DNA of 64,000 nt, taken from positions 1 through 64,000 of the forward strand of contig NC_090980.1 of assembly GCF_040807025.1 (NCBI RefSeq), given 5' to 3'. This DNA comes from Struthio camelus. Lineage: Eukaryota > Chordata > Aves > Struthioniformes > Struthionidae. The translations under genes and the position numbers were made by a program. This document shows, one piece after another, positions 10,281-21,505 of this stretch. The notes under the pieces were generated by a model. It did not search any database. It worked only from the letters and a program-made list of their open reading frames with translations, and was not told where the DNA came from. Numbering within the stretch: the stretch's first letter is position 1; every line of letters begins with the position of its first letter.

Positions 10281-12288
10281 GTAACCCCCCGGCCCTATAG
10301 CCCCCCCCCCGGGCCCCTATAGGCCCCCCATGTCCCCTATAGCCCCTCTCGTGCCCCTATAGCCCCTTCCTGGTGCCCCTATGGCCCCCTCTTGTCCCCT
10401 ATAGCTCCCTTCTGTCCCCTATAGCTCCCCTCTTGTCCGCTATAGCCCCCCCCGGGCCCCTATAGGCCCCCCATGTCCCCTATAGCCCCTCTCGTGCCCC
10501 TATAGCCCCTTCCTGGTGCCCCTATGGCCCCCTCTTGTCCCCTATAGCTCCCTTCTGTCCCCTATAGCTTCCCTCTTGTCCGCTATAGCCCCCCCGGGCC
10601 CCTATAGGCCCCCCATGCCCCCTATAGCCCCTTTATGCGGCCCCTATAGCCCTCCCTTGTCCCTTATAGCCCCCCCCGGGCCCCTATAGGCCCTTTTGTG
10701 CCCCTATAGCCCCTTCCTGGTGCCCTTGTAGCCCCCTCTTGTCCCCTATAGCTCCCCCGTGGCCCCTATAGTCCCATTACCTGGTCCCTATAGTCTTCCC
10801 ATGTCCCCTATAGCTTCCCCATGCCCCTTATAGCCCCCCCATGTCCCCTATAACCCCCCCTGTGGCGCTTATACGTCCCCTAGGCCCTGTAGCCGCTTTA
10901 TGTGTCCCCTATAGCTCCCCTCTTGTCCCCTATAGCCCCCCCAGGCCATTATAGCCCCTTCCTGGTGCCCCTATAGCCCCTTCCTGTGGCCCCTATAGCC
11001 CCCCGTGGCCCCTATAGCCGTGTTACGTGGCCCCTATAGTCTTCCCATGCCCCCTATAGCCCCCCCATGGCCCTTATAGGCCCCCTAGGCCCTATAGCCC
11101 CTTTATGTGGCCCCTATAGCCCCTTCCTGGTGCCCCTATAGCCCCCTGTGGCCCCTATAGCCCCTTCCTGGTGCCCCTATAGCACCCCTGTGGCCTTTAT
11201 AGCCCCCCAGGGCCCCTATAGCCCCTTTATGTGGCGTCTACAGCCCCCCCCTTTGTCCCCTATAGCCCCCCCAGCCCCTATAGCCCCCCGCCGTGGCCCC
11301 TAAGGACCCCCCCGACCCCTATAACCCCTTTCTGCGGCCCCTATAGCCCCCTCGTGCGGCCTCCCGGAGCCTGTTACGGCCCCGTATAGCTCCGCAGGGC
11401 CCTATATAATGCCTTATGATTTATAAATATATATAGGAAGGGTCTATACATCTCTGTATGTGCTTATATGTCACCTGTAGCGGGGTATAAGGCTGCGTAG
11501 GAGTCCTATAGCTTCACTTGTGTCACTGCGTAGGTCGGCCCTACGCCCCCGTATATACCTATAGGGCCCGTATGTCGCCTATAGACCGCTCTGTGTCTGT
11601 GTGTGCTCCCCCGAGACCCACGTCTGTGCTCTATAGGGCACTCTGTGCCCACGTACGTCCCCTATAGGGCTCTGTACTTCCCCAGGTGTCGTTCCTTGCC
11701 TGCGCGAGTCCCCTGGAGGCCCCTATACGCCCCCTATAGACCCACATACGCTGCATGTATGCCGCTCCGTGTCCCTGTGTGTCCCCCGTAGCCGCGTATC
11801 TGCGCCCTATAGCTCGCTCCGTGCCTGCGCGCGCCCCCTATAGCCCCCTACCTGCCCCCTATCGGTCCCCTATAGCTCACCGTACGCCTGGGCATCCCCT
11901 ATGAGCCCGTATTCACGTCCTATAGGTGGCCGTATGTCTCCGAGTCTCCCCTACGGGCCCATCCCCACCCCCTATAGGGCGCTCTGTGCCCCTATACGTG
12001 CACTATAGGCTGCCCTATGCCTGTGCAGGCCCCGCAATGGGTTTCTATATATGCCCTATAGCTTCGCGCGCGTCCCCTATAGCTTGCCGTATGCCTGTAG
12101 CTGCTCCCTATAGCCCTCGCCCTGCTCCTGCAGCTCGCTCTGTGCCCCTATACATCCCCTATAGGTTTGCATATGTCCCCTGGGGCCCCGCCCCCTATAG
12201 GTCGCGCCGGGCCCCTATACGTCCCCTGGGGCCCCGCCCCCTATAGGTCACGCCGGGCCCCTATACGTCCCCTATAGGTCGGTGCCGC
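10281..12288 (+). repeat. CCCCTATAG array upstream of SMG9
   Basis: Two kilobases of CCCCTATAGCCCC-type units of about 20-30 bp (for example GTCCCCTATAGCCCCCCC), with a more diverged segment at 11400-11900. It ends directly at CCTATAGGTCGGTGCCGCC before the SMG9 ATG. If SMG9 has a 5' noncoding exon, this is its intron 1, and every unit resembles a short pyrimidine-AG acceptor. Confidence 0.85.
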
Positions 12289-12289
12289 C

Positions 12290-15200
12290 ATGTCGCAGCC
12301 GGGGCAGAGCCAGCCGGGCCCGGGGGGGCGGCGCCGGTGGCCCCGGGACAAGGACCCGCCCCCGGCTCCGCCCCCCGGCCCCGCCCCCGCCGCCGGAGCC
12401 CCGCCCCTGCCGCCGGCCCCGCCCCCGCCGCCGCCGCCGGCCCCGCCCCGCGACCCCGCCCCCTGGGACCGCGAGCGCCGGGTGGGCGGGGCTGCTGGAG
12501 TGGGGGGGGCGGGGCCACGGGTGTGGGCGGGGCTAAGGGGTAGTGGGGTGGGGGTGGGGCTGGAGGGGTGGGGTCACGGATGTGGGCGGGGCTATGGGGC
12601 AGGAGGGGTGGGTGGGGTTAGAGGGGTGGGGCTATAGGGGGCGGGGTCACAGATGTGGGTGGGGCAAAGGGGTAGGATGGTTGGGGTGGGGCTGGAGGGG
12701 CGGGGCTACGGGTGTGGGCGGGGCTATAGGGGGCGGGGTCACAGATGTGGGCGGGGCTAAGGGGTAGGATGGTTGGGGTGGGGCTGGAGGGGCGGGGCTA
12801 CGGGTGTGGGCGGGGCTATAGGGGGCGGGGTCACAGATGTGGGCGGGGCTAAGGGGTAGGATGGTTGGGGTGGGGCTGGAGGGGCGGGGCTATGGGTGTG
12901 GGCGGGACTAGAGGGGCGGAGCCATGTGTGTGGGCGGGGCAAGAGGGTGTGGGTGGGGCTAGAGGGGTGGGACATGGGTGTGGGCGGGGCTAGAGGGGCA
13001 GGATGCTCGGGGGCGGGGCCATGAGCTGGGGGAGGGGGTGGGGCCGGGGTGGGTGGGAGAGGGGGCGGAGCCAGGTGCTGACCCCGCCCTCCCCCCCGGG
13101 GCCAGGAGGCGGGGGAGGAGCCGGGGGGCGGAGTCATGCAGAAGACGCCAATCATCCTGGCCAAGCCGCCGGGGGAGCGGGTGAGCCCGGACGCCTGGGC
13201 CCCTTTGGGGGGGGGGGGCCGGACGCCTGGGCCCCTTTGGGGGGGGGGGAGCCGGACGCCTGGGCCCCTTGGGGGGGGGGACCCGGACGCCTGGGCCCCT
13301 TTGGGGGGGGGAGCCCGGACGCCTGGGCCCCTCGTGGTTCCCGGACGCCTGGGCCCCTCGCCGGGGGGGGTGGTTCCCGGACGCCTGGGCCCCTTTTGGG
13401 GGGGGGGGAGCCGGACGCCTGGGCCCTCGGTGTAGGGGGGGGGTTCCCGGACGCCTGGGCCCCTCGCGGGGGGGGGTGTTTCCCGGACGCCTGGGCCCCT
13501 CGCGGGGGGGATTCCCGGACGCCTGGGCCCCTCGTGGTTCCCGGACGCCTGGGCCCCTCATGAGGGGGGTTCCCGGACGCCTGGGCCCCTTTTGGGGGGG
13601 GGGAGCCGGACGCCTGGGCCCTCGGTGTAGGGGGGGGTTCCCGGACGCCTGGGCCCCTCGCCGGGGGGGGTTCCCGGACGCCTGGGACCCTCGCGGGGGG
13701 GTTGTTCCCGGACGCCTGGGCCCCTCACGGGGGGGGTGGTTCCCGGACGCCTGGGCCCCTCGCGGGGGGGGGGGTTCCCGGACGCCTGGGTCCCTGACGG
13801 GCTGCGGCAGGCCAAGGCGGGGGCGGGGCCGGGGGCGGGGCCGGCGCTGGCCCCGCCCCCTCCCGCGGCGGGCCCGGCCCCGCCCATCGTGCTGATGAAG
13901 GCCCGGGAGGAGGGGAGGGGCGGGGCCGGGGGGGAGGGGCCGGCGCTGGCCCCGCCCCGGGCGGAGCCCCGCCCCACCCAGCCCGTCTACCAGCTCCACA
14001 ACCGGGGGCTCCCCGCCCCCCCCGGCCCCCTCGACCGTGAGTGGCCGGCCCTCGGGCCGGGGGCGGGGCTTGCGGGAGCAGGGGGGCGGGGCTATGGGGG
14101 CGGGGCTTGGAGGTGGGGGCGGGGCCATGGGGCTGGGGGAGGGGCTGGAGGGCTGGGGGAGGGACTATGGGGCTGGGGGAGGGACTATGGAGGTAGGGGG
14201 AGGGGCCTCGGGGATGGGGCGGGGCTATGGGGCTGGGGGGAGGAGCCATGGGGCTAGGGTGGAGTTTTGGGGCTGGGGGCGGGGCTATGGGGCTGGGGGC
14301 GGGGCTAAAGGCAAGGGGAGGAGCTGTGGGGTGGAGCCTTGGAATGAGGGGCGGGGCTATAGGGCTGGGGGCGGGGCTTTGGGGATGTGGGAGGGGGCTA
14401 TGGGGCTGGGGGCGGGACTTTGGAGATGTGGGAGGGGCTATGGGGCTGGGGCGGGGCTTTGGGAATCTGGGAGGGGCTATAGGGCTGGGGGCGGGGCTTT
14501 GGGGATGTGGGAGGGGGCTATGGGGCTGGGGGCGGGACTTTTGGGATGTGGGAGGGGCTATGGGGCTGGGGGCGGGACTTTGGGGATGTGGGAGGGGCTA
14601 TAGGGCTGGGGGCGGGGCTTTGGGGCTGTGGGAGGGGCCATAGGGATAGGGGGTGGGGCTGAAGGCAGGGGGCGGGGCCGTTGGGGTGGAGCTCGCAAGG
14701 TGGGGGCGGGGCTCGGGGGCGGAGCCGGACGCCTGGGCCCCCTCACGCCCCCGGCAGCGGTGGCCGGCCAGGCCCGGCTGGCGGCGCCCGAGAAGATGAA
14801 AACCAGCATCAAACTGGTGGACGAGCAGATGAACTGGTGCGACAGCGCCATCGAGGTGCGCCCGGATGCCGGGGCCCCTCCCGGACACCTGGGCCCCTCC
14901 CGGACGCCGGGGCCCCTCCCGGACACCTGGGCCCCTCCCGGACACCTGGGTCCCTCCCGGACGCCTGGGTCCCTCCCGGACACCTGGGTCCCTCCCGGAC
15001 GCCCGGGCCCCTTCCCGGACACCTGGGTCCCTCCCGGACGCCTGGGCCCCTCCCGGACACCTGGGTCCCTCCCGGACGCCTGGGTCCCTCCTGGACACCT
15101 GGGTCCCTCCCGGACGCCTGGGCCCCTCCCGGACACCTGGGCCCCCTCCCGGACGCCTGGGTCCCTCCCGGACGCCTGGGTCCCTCCCCGGACACCTGGG

Positions 15201-18200
15201 TCCCTCCCGGACGCCTGGGCCCCTCCCCGGACACCTGGGTCCCTCCTGGACACCTGGGTCCCTCCCGGACGCCTGGGCCCCTCCCGGACACTTGGGCCCC
15301 TCCCGGACGCCGGGGCCCGTCCCGGACGCCTGGGCCCCTCCCAGACTCCTGGGCCCCTCCCGGACACCTGGGTCCCTCCCGGACACCTGGGCCCCCCCCG
15401 GACGCCTGGGCCCCCCCCCGGACGCCGGGGTCCACAGGGGAGGTTGGAGGGACGCCTGGGCCCCTCCCCGGACGCCTGGGCCCCCCCCGGACGCTGGGGT
15501 CCACAGGGGAGGTGGGAGGGACGCCTGGGCCCCCCCCCGGACACCTGGGCCCCCCCCGGACGCCTGGGCCCCCCCCGCAGTACCTGCTGGACCAGACGGA
15601 CGTGCTGGTCGTGGGCGTCCTGGGGCTCCAGGGCACCGGCAAGTCCACGCTCATGTCGCTGCTGGCGGCCAACCAGCCCGAGGAGGACCAGCGGTGGGGC
15701 GCGGGGGGCGCGGGGGGCACGGGGGGTGCGGGGGGGCGCTGGGGGGCACGGGGGGCGCGGGGGGCGCGGGGCATGCGGGGAGATGGGGGGCTTAGTGGCT
15801 ATAGGGGGGCTGTGGGGCAGCTGGGGGGTCCCTATGGGGCAGTTGAGGGTCTGGTGGGTCCCTATGGGGCAGCTGGGGGGGTCCCTATGGGGTAGTTGGG
15901 GGTCTTTATGGTCCCTATCGGGCAACTGGGGGTCTGGGTGGTCCCTATGGGGCAGTTGGAGGGTCTAGGTGGTCCCTATGTGGCAACTGGGGGTCTGGGT
16001 GGTCCCTATGGGGCAGTTGGGGGTCTCTATGGGCCAGTTGGGGGTCTGAGTGGTCCCTATGGGGCAGTTGGAGAGTCTAGGTGGTCTCTATGGGGCAGCT
16101 GGAGGTCTGGGTGGTCCCTATGAGGCAGTAGGGGTTCTCTATGGGGCAGCTGGGGGTCTGAGTGGGCCCTATGGGGCAGTTGGAGGGTCTAGGTGGTCCC
16201 TATGGGGCAGCTGGAGGTCTGGGTGGTCCCTATGGGGCAGTTGGAAGGTCTCTATGGGGCAGCTGGGGGTCTGATGGGTCCCTACGGGGCAGCTGGGGGG
16301 TCTCTATGGGGCAGTTGGGGGTCTGGGTGGTCGCTATGGGGCAGTTGGGGGTCCTATGGGGCACTTGGGAGTCTAGAAGGTCCCTATGGGGTAGCTGGGA
16401 GTCTGGGTGGTCCCTATGGGGCAGTTGGAGGGTCTCTATGGGGCAGTTGGGGGTCTGGGTGGTCACTATGGGGCAGTTGGAAGGTCTCTATGGGGCAGTT
16501 GGGGGTCTAGGTGGTCACTATGGGGCAGTTGGGGGGTCTCTATGGGGTAGTTGGGGGTCTGGGTGGTCGCTATGGGGCAGTTGGGGGTCCCTATGGGGCA
16601 CTTGGTGGTCTAGAAGGTCCCTATGGGGCAACTGAGGGTCTGGGTGGTCCCTATGGGGCAGTTGGAAGGTCTCTATGGGGCAGCCGGGGGTCTGGGTGGT
16701 CCCTATGGGGGAACTGGAGATCCCTATGGGGCAACTGAGGGTCTGGGTGGTCCCTATGGGGCAGTTGGAGGGTCTCTATGGGGCAGTTGGGGGGCTGGGT
16801 GGTCACTACGGGGCAGCCGGGGGTCACCGTGGGTCCCGCCCCCCCGCAGGGCCTTCGTCTTCCGGCCCCAGAGCGCCGAGATGAAGGAGCGCGGCGGCAA
16901 CCAGACCTGCGGCATCGACTTCTTCATCACCCAGGAGCGGGTGGTCTTCCTCGACACCCAGGTTAGCCCGCCTTCGTTAGCCCCCTCCCTTCGTTAGCGT
17001 CCCCCCCGCACCGCTCGTTAACCTGCCTCGTCAACAGCCCATCCTCAGCCCCTCCGTCCTCGACCACCTCATCAACAACGACCGCAAGCTGCCGCCCGAG
17101 TACAGCCTGCCCCACACCTACGTCGAGATGCAGGTGGGGCAGCGGCGCCGCGGTGGTGGCGCAGTAATTGCGTGGGAATAGGGTGGTAACAGCACGGTAA
17201 TTGCGTGGTAATTACATTGTAATAGCCAGGTAACAACAGGCTAGTGGCAGTGTAATTACATTGTAATAGAGCGGTAATAACAGTGTAATTGCATGTTAAT
17301 TACATTGTAATAGCCTAATAGCAACACGGTAACTGCATGGTAATTACATGGTAATAGAGTAGTAATAACATGGTAATCATATAGTAATGCCAATATGGTA
17401 ATTACATGGTAATAGTAGCTACATGATAATTACATGTAATAGAGCGGTAATAACAGAGTAAGTACATGGTAAATACACAGAGTGGCCATACAAGTAATTA
17501 CATTGTAACTACACGGTAATAGAGTGTAATAACAGTAGCTACATGGTAATTACATGGTATTAGCAGGAAAATAATAGTAATTAGATAGCAATTACATGGT
17601 AATTACATTGTAATAGAATGGTAATAGCAGTTATTACATTGTAATAACATGGTAATAGAGTAGCAATAGCAGTAATTACATAGTAATTACATTGCAATAG
17701 AGTGTAATGACAGTAACTACATGCTGATTATAGTGTAATTGCATTGTAATAGAGCATAATAGCAGTAACTACATGCTAATTACATTGTAGTTACATTGTA
17801 ATAACATGGTAATGAGTGCTCATAACAGTACTTATGTGGTAATAGAGGAGCAATAACACAGCAATTACGTGGCAACAGTGAGGTGATGACCTGGTAATTA
17901 CATGGCAAGAGCAGTGTAATAACATGGTAATTATATCGTAATTAAGAGCAGCGTGGCACAGTTTAGGTGGCCTGGGTAAGACTAACGAAGCAGTTGTAAT
18001 GGCATGGTGACAACGTGCTAATAACGTTGTAATGGCACGTTAGTAATGTGGTAATTGCATGTTACTAGCAGGCTAATAACAGTGTAATAGCATATTAACG
18101 ACAGGGTAATAAGTGTTAATTACATTGTAATAGCATCATAATAGCAGGGCAATAGCAGTGTAATAAGTGTTAATAACATGTTAATAACGTGGTAATAACA

Positions 18201-21200
18201 TGGTAATAGCAAGATAACAGCAGTTTGGGGAGCCAGCCTGCCCCACAGCTACGTGGGGATGCAGGCGGCCCCGGCCCCACACGCGTGGGCGTCCTGACCC
18301 CCATTCCCCCCCCCAAAAACCCACCTACAGTCGCTGCAGATCGCCGCCTTCCTCTTCACCGTCTGCCACGTGGTGCTGGTGGTGCAGGACTGGTTCACCG
18401 ACCTCAGCCTCTACAGGTGCCGCCCCGCGCCGGGTCCGGCGGTCGTCTCCTCCCGTCCGCCGGCCGGCCGGTCGGTCGGTGACGTTGTTGCCGCGGCCGT
18501 TGCTCCCCCTCCGCCCAGGTTCCTGCAGACGGCCGAGATGGTGAAGCCCTCGACGCCCTCCCCCAGCCACGAGCCCAGCGGCGCCGCCGGCCCCGACGAG
18601 GCCGCCGAGTACTACCCCCACCTGGGTGAGCCCGGCCCCACGGCCACCCCACGGCCCCCCCCACCCCGCGGCGACCCCCCTGACCCCCCCCCCAACCCCG
18701 GCGGCAGTTTTCCTGCAGAACAAGGCCCGGGCCGAAGCCTTCTGCCCCCGGCGCCTGCGGCAGATGCACCTGGTGCTCGACCGTCTCATGGCCCACTCGC
18801 ACCTCAAGTACAAGGGTAGGGAGCCGCCCCCGGACGCCTGGGCCCCTCTCCTGGATGCCTGGGTCCCTCCCCCGGACACCTGGGCCCGTCTCCCGGACGC
18901 CTGGGCCCCTCCCCTGGGCATCTGGGTCCCTGTGGGTGGTTTCCCCGGACGCCTGGGCCCCTCCCCCGGACGCCTGGGTCCCTTCCCGGACGCCTGGGTC
19001 CCTCCACGGGACGCCTGGGCCCCCTTCCCGGATGCCTGGGTCCCTTCCCGGATGCCTGGGTCCCTCCCTGGACTCCTGGGCCCCTGTGGGTGGTTTCCCC
19101 GGACGCCTGGGCCCCTCCACCGGATGCCTGGGCCCTTCCCTGGACGCCTGGGCCCCTGTGGGTGGTTTCCCCGGACGCCTGGGCCCCTCCACCGGATGCC
19201 TGGGCCCCTCCCTGGATGCCTGGGCCCCTGTGGGTGGTTTCCCCGGACACCTGGGCCCTTTCCCTGGACACCTGGGCCCCTCCCCGGGACTCCTGGGCCC
19301 CCTTCCCGGATGCCTGGGCCCCTGTGGGTGGTTTCCCCGGACGCCTGGGCCCCTCCGCCGGACGCCTGGGCCCCACCTGGGTCCCCCGGTTTCCCTGCCC
19401 CCTGGCCCCGGTCCCCGGACACCTGGGCCCCGCCGGACGCCTGGGCCCGCGCAGGGGCTCTCTCCATGCTGGACTGCGGCCTCTTCCCGGGGCTCCCCGA
19501 CGACTTCCTGGAGGCCGAAGTGAACCTCTTCCTGCTGCCGCTCATGGAGGCTGAGGGCGAGGACGCCCCCCCCCGCGCTGGTGAGGGGCCCCGGCGTCCG
19601 GGCGGGGTGGGCCCAGGCGTCCGGCTGCTCAAGGATGGGCATGGGAAGGACCCAGGTGTCCGGGAGGGGCCCAGGTGTCCGGGCGGGTGGGCACATGCAG
19701 GGGCCCAGGTGTCCGGGGAGGGACCCAGGTGTCCAGGGAGGGGCCCAGGTGTCCGGGGGGAGACCCAGGCGTCTGGGGAGGGGCCCAGGCGTCCGGGAGG
19801 GGCCCAGGCGTCTGGGGAGAGGGGCCCAGGCGTCCGGGGAGGGGCCCAGGTGTCCGGGGAGGGGGGCCCAGGCATCTGGGGAGGGGCCCAGGCGTCCGGG
19901 GAGGGGGGCCCAGTTGTCCGGGTGGGTGGGCACATGCAGGGCCCAGGCGTCCGGGGAGAGGGGCCCAGGCGTCCGGGTGGGTGGGCACATGCAGGGCCCA
20001 GGCGTCCGGGGAGGGACCCAGGCGTCCGGGGAGGGGCCCAGGCGTCCGGGGAGAGGGGCCCAGGCGTCTGGGGAGGTGCCCCGGCGTCCGGGGAGGGGCC
20101 CAGGCGTCCGGGGAGGGGGGCCCAGGCGTCCGGGTGGGTGGGCACATGCAGGGCCCAGGCGTCCGGGGAGGGACCCAGGCGTCCGGGGAGGGGCCCAGGC
20201 ATCCGGGGAGGGGCCCAGGCGTCCAGGGAGGGGCCCAGGCGTCCGGGGAGGGGCCCAGGCGTCCGGGGAGGGGGGCCCAGGCGTCCGGGTGGGTGGGCAC
20301 ATGCAGGGCCCAGGCGTCCGGGGAGGGACCCAGGCGTCCGGGGAGGGGCCCAGGCATCCGGGGAGGGGCCCAGCCATCTGGGGAGGTGCCCAGGCGTCCG
20401 GGGAGGGGCCCAGGCGTCCGGGGAGGGGGGCCCAGGCGTCCGGGGAGGGGGGCCCAGGCGTCCGGGGAGGGGGGCCCAGGCGTCTGGGGAGGGGCCCAGG
20501 CGTCCGGGGAGGGGGGCCCAGGCGTCTGGGGAGGGGCCCAGGCGTCCGGGGAGGGGCCCAGGCGTCCGGGGAGGGGGGCCCAGGCGTCTGGGGAGGGGGG
20601 CCCAGGCGTCCGGGGAGGTGCCCAGGCGTCCGGGGAGGGGGGCCCAGGCGTCCGGGGAGGGGCCCAGGCGTCCGGGCGCGGCTGACGGGGGGGCAGCCCC
20701 CGGCGGGGGGCCGCTCTTCCCGCTGCTGCCCCCCTACCGGGGCCACGGCGCCTTCGGGACCCTCCTGGCCCGGCTGCGCGGGCGGGTGCTGGCGGCCGCC
20801 CGGGCCCAGCTCTCCCACACCCTGCTCACCGAGAGGAACTGGTGCGTGGCCCCGGCACTGGGAGAGGGGTTGCGCTGGACTGGTGGGACCAGGAGGATAG
20901 GGAGAGGGACTGGGATGGACTGGGGGGACTGGGAGAGGAACTGGGAGGGACTGGGATGCACTGGGAGAGGGGTTGGGATGGACTGGTGGGACTGGGAGGA
21001 CAGGGGGAGGGACTAGGAGGGACTGGGATGGACTGGGAAGGACTGGGAGAGAAACTGGGGAGACTGGGATGGAGTAGGATGGAGTAGAAAGGGGTATGAG
21101 AGGGACTGGGATGGACTGGTGGGACTGGGAGAGGCACTGGGAGGGACTGGGATGCACTGGGAGAAGGATTGGGATGGACTGGGGGAGGGACTGGGATGGA

Positions 21201-21505
21201 CTGGGATGGACTGGGATGGACTAGGGGGCACTGGGCAGGGCTGGGGGCACTGGGAGGAGAACAGAAGCGGACTGGGATGTACTGGGGAGGCTGGGACGGA
21301 GCCGGGAGAGGGACTGGGGGGTTACTGGGCCAGACTGGGGGGTTACTGGGAACAGCTCGGGGGGTGCTGGGAGGCGCTGGGCCGTACTGGGGGGGGCACT
21401 GGGCCATACTGGTGCGTACTGGGCAGGTTCCACTACGCCGCCCGCATCTGGGACGGGGTGAAGAAGTCGTCGGCGCTGGCCGAGTACAGCCGGCTGCTGG
21501 CCTGA
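12290..21505 (+). CDS. SMG9: SMG9, subunit of the SMG1 nonsense-mediated decay kinase complex
   Basis: SMG9 binds SMG8 and SMG1 and restrains SMG1 kinase, which phosphorylates UPF1. Thirteen exons: 12290-12481, 13106-13180, 13811-14036, 14758-14855, 15581-15693, 16850-16961, 17038-17133, 18331-18416, 18519-18625, 18708-18815, 19455-19580, 20697-20841, 21427-21505. They join in phase to 520 codons plus stop, the same length as the human protein. The ATG has a GCCGCC Kozak context and begins MSQPGQSQPG. The N-terminal 100 or so residues are Pro/Ala-rich. The G-like domain has a P-loop GLQGTGKST in exon 5. Conserved blocks include MKTSIKLVDEQMNWCDSAIE, FFITQERVVFLDTQ and VVQDWFTDLSLYR, and the C-terminus is SALAEYSRLLA. 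Exon sequence is highly conserved; introns are repeat-filled. Confidence 0.97.
12482..13105 (+). repeat. GGGGCTATAGGGGGCGGGGT repeat, SMG9 intron
   Basis: GGGCGGGGCTA-type units form at least three copies of a roughly 96-bp higher-order repeat at about 12624-12900, degenerating before the acceptor at 13105. Confidence 0.8.
13181..13810 (+). repeat. Core minisatellite, SMG9 intron
   Basis: The donor GTGAGC is directly followed by CCGGACGCCTGGGCCCC, then about 20 copies with G-rich spacers to the CGGCAG acceptor at 13810. Confidence 0.9.
14037..14757 (+). repeat. GGGGCTATGGGGCTGGGGGC repeat, SMG9 intron
   Basis: Tandem units of about 20-50 bp (GGCTATGGGGCTGGGGGCGG, then TTTGGGGATGTGGGAGGG). 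A single core copy lies just before the acceptor at 14757. Confidence 0.85.
14856..15580 (+). repeat. Core minisatellite, SMG9 intron
   Basis: CCTCCCGGACACCTGGGTCC and CCTCCCGGACGCCTGGGCCC alternate through the intron, from 6 bp after the donor up to the acceptor (GGACGCCTGGGCCC, then a C tract and GCAG). Confidence 0.92.
15694..16849 (+). repeat. CTATGGGGCAGTTGGGGGTC repeat, SMG9 intron
   Basis: Tandem units of about 30-35 bp, CTATGGGGCAGTTGGGGGTC followed by TGGGTGGTCC, after a short GGGGGCGCG stretch. No exon is seen inside. Confidence 0.9.
17134..18330 (+). repeat. AT-rich TAATTACATGGTAATA array, SMG9 intron
   Basis: Degenerate units of 12-25 bp built on GTAATTACATGGTAATAACA and TAGTAATAACAGTGTAAT, from about 17160 to 18225. 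It is the only AT-rich stretch of any size in the window. Intron position follows from exon 7 ending at 17133 and exon 8 starting at 18331. Confidence 0.9.
18816..19454 (+). repeat. Core minisatellite, SMG9 intron
   Basis: CCCGGACGCCTGGGCCCCTC copies with a recurrent CCTGTGGGTGGTTTCCCCGG spacer that marks a roughly 70-bp higher-order unit. The last copy fuses to the acceptor (GGACGCCTGGGCCCGCGCAG). Confidence 0.9.
19581..20696 (+). repeat. Core minisatellite, complement orientation, SMG9 intron
   Basis: GGGGCCCAGGCGTCCGGGGA copies begin 5 bp after the donor. A GTGGGTGGGCACATGCAGGG spacer recurs about every 180 bp (19690, 19925, 19980, 20142, 20292), which shows segmental amplification. Confidence 0.92.
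20842..21426 (+). repeat. GGGACTGGGATGGACTGGGA repeat, last SMG9 intron
   Basis: Short CTGGGA-based units of 10-20 bp fill the intron up to the GGGCAG acceptor at 21426. Confidence 0.85.

Noticed and set aside
10281-12288. CRISPR-like array
   Set aside because: Units are short, directly abutting and degenerate, with no unique spacers, and the genome is vertebrate.
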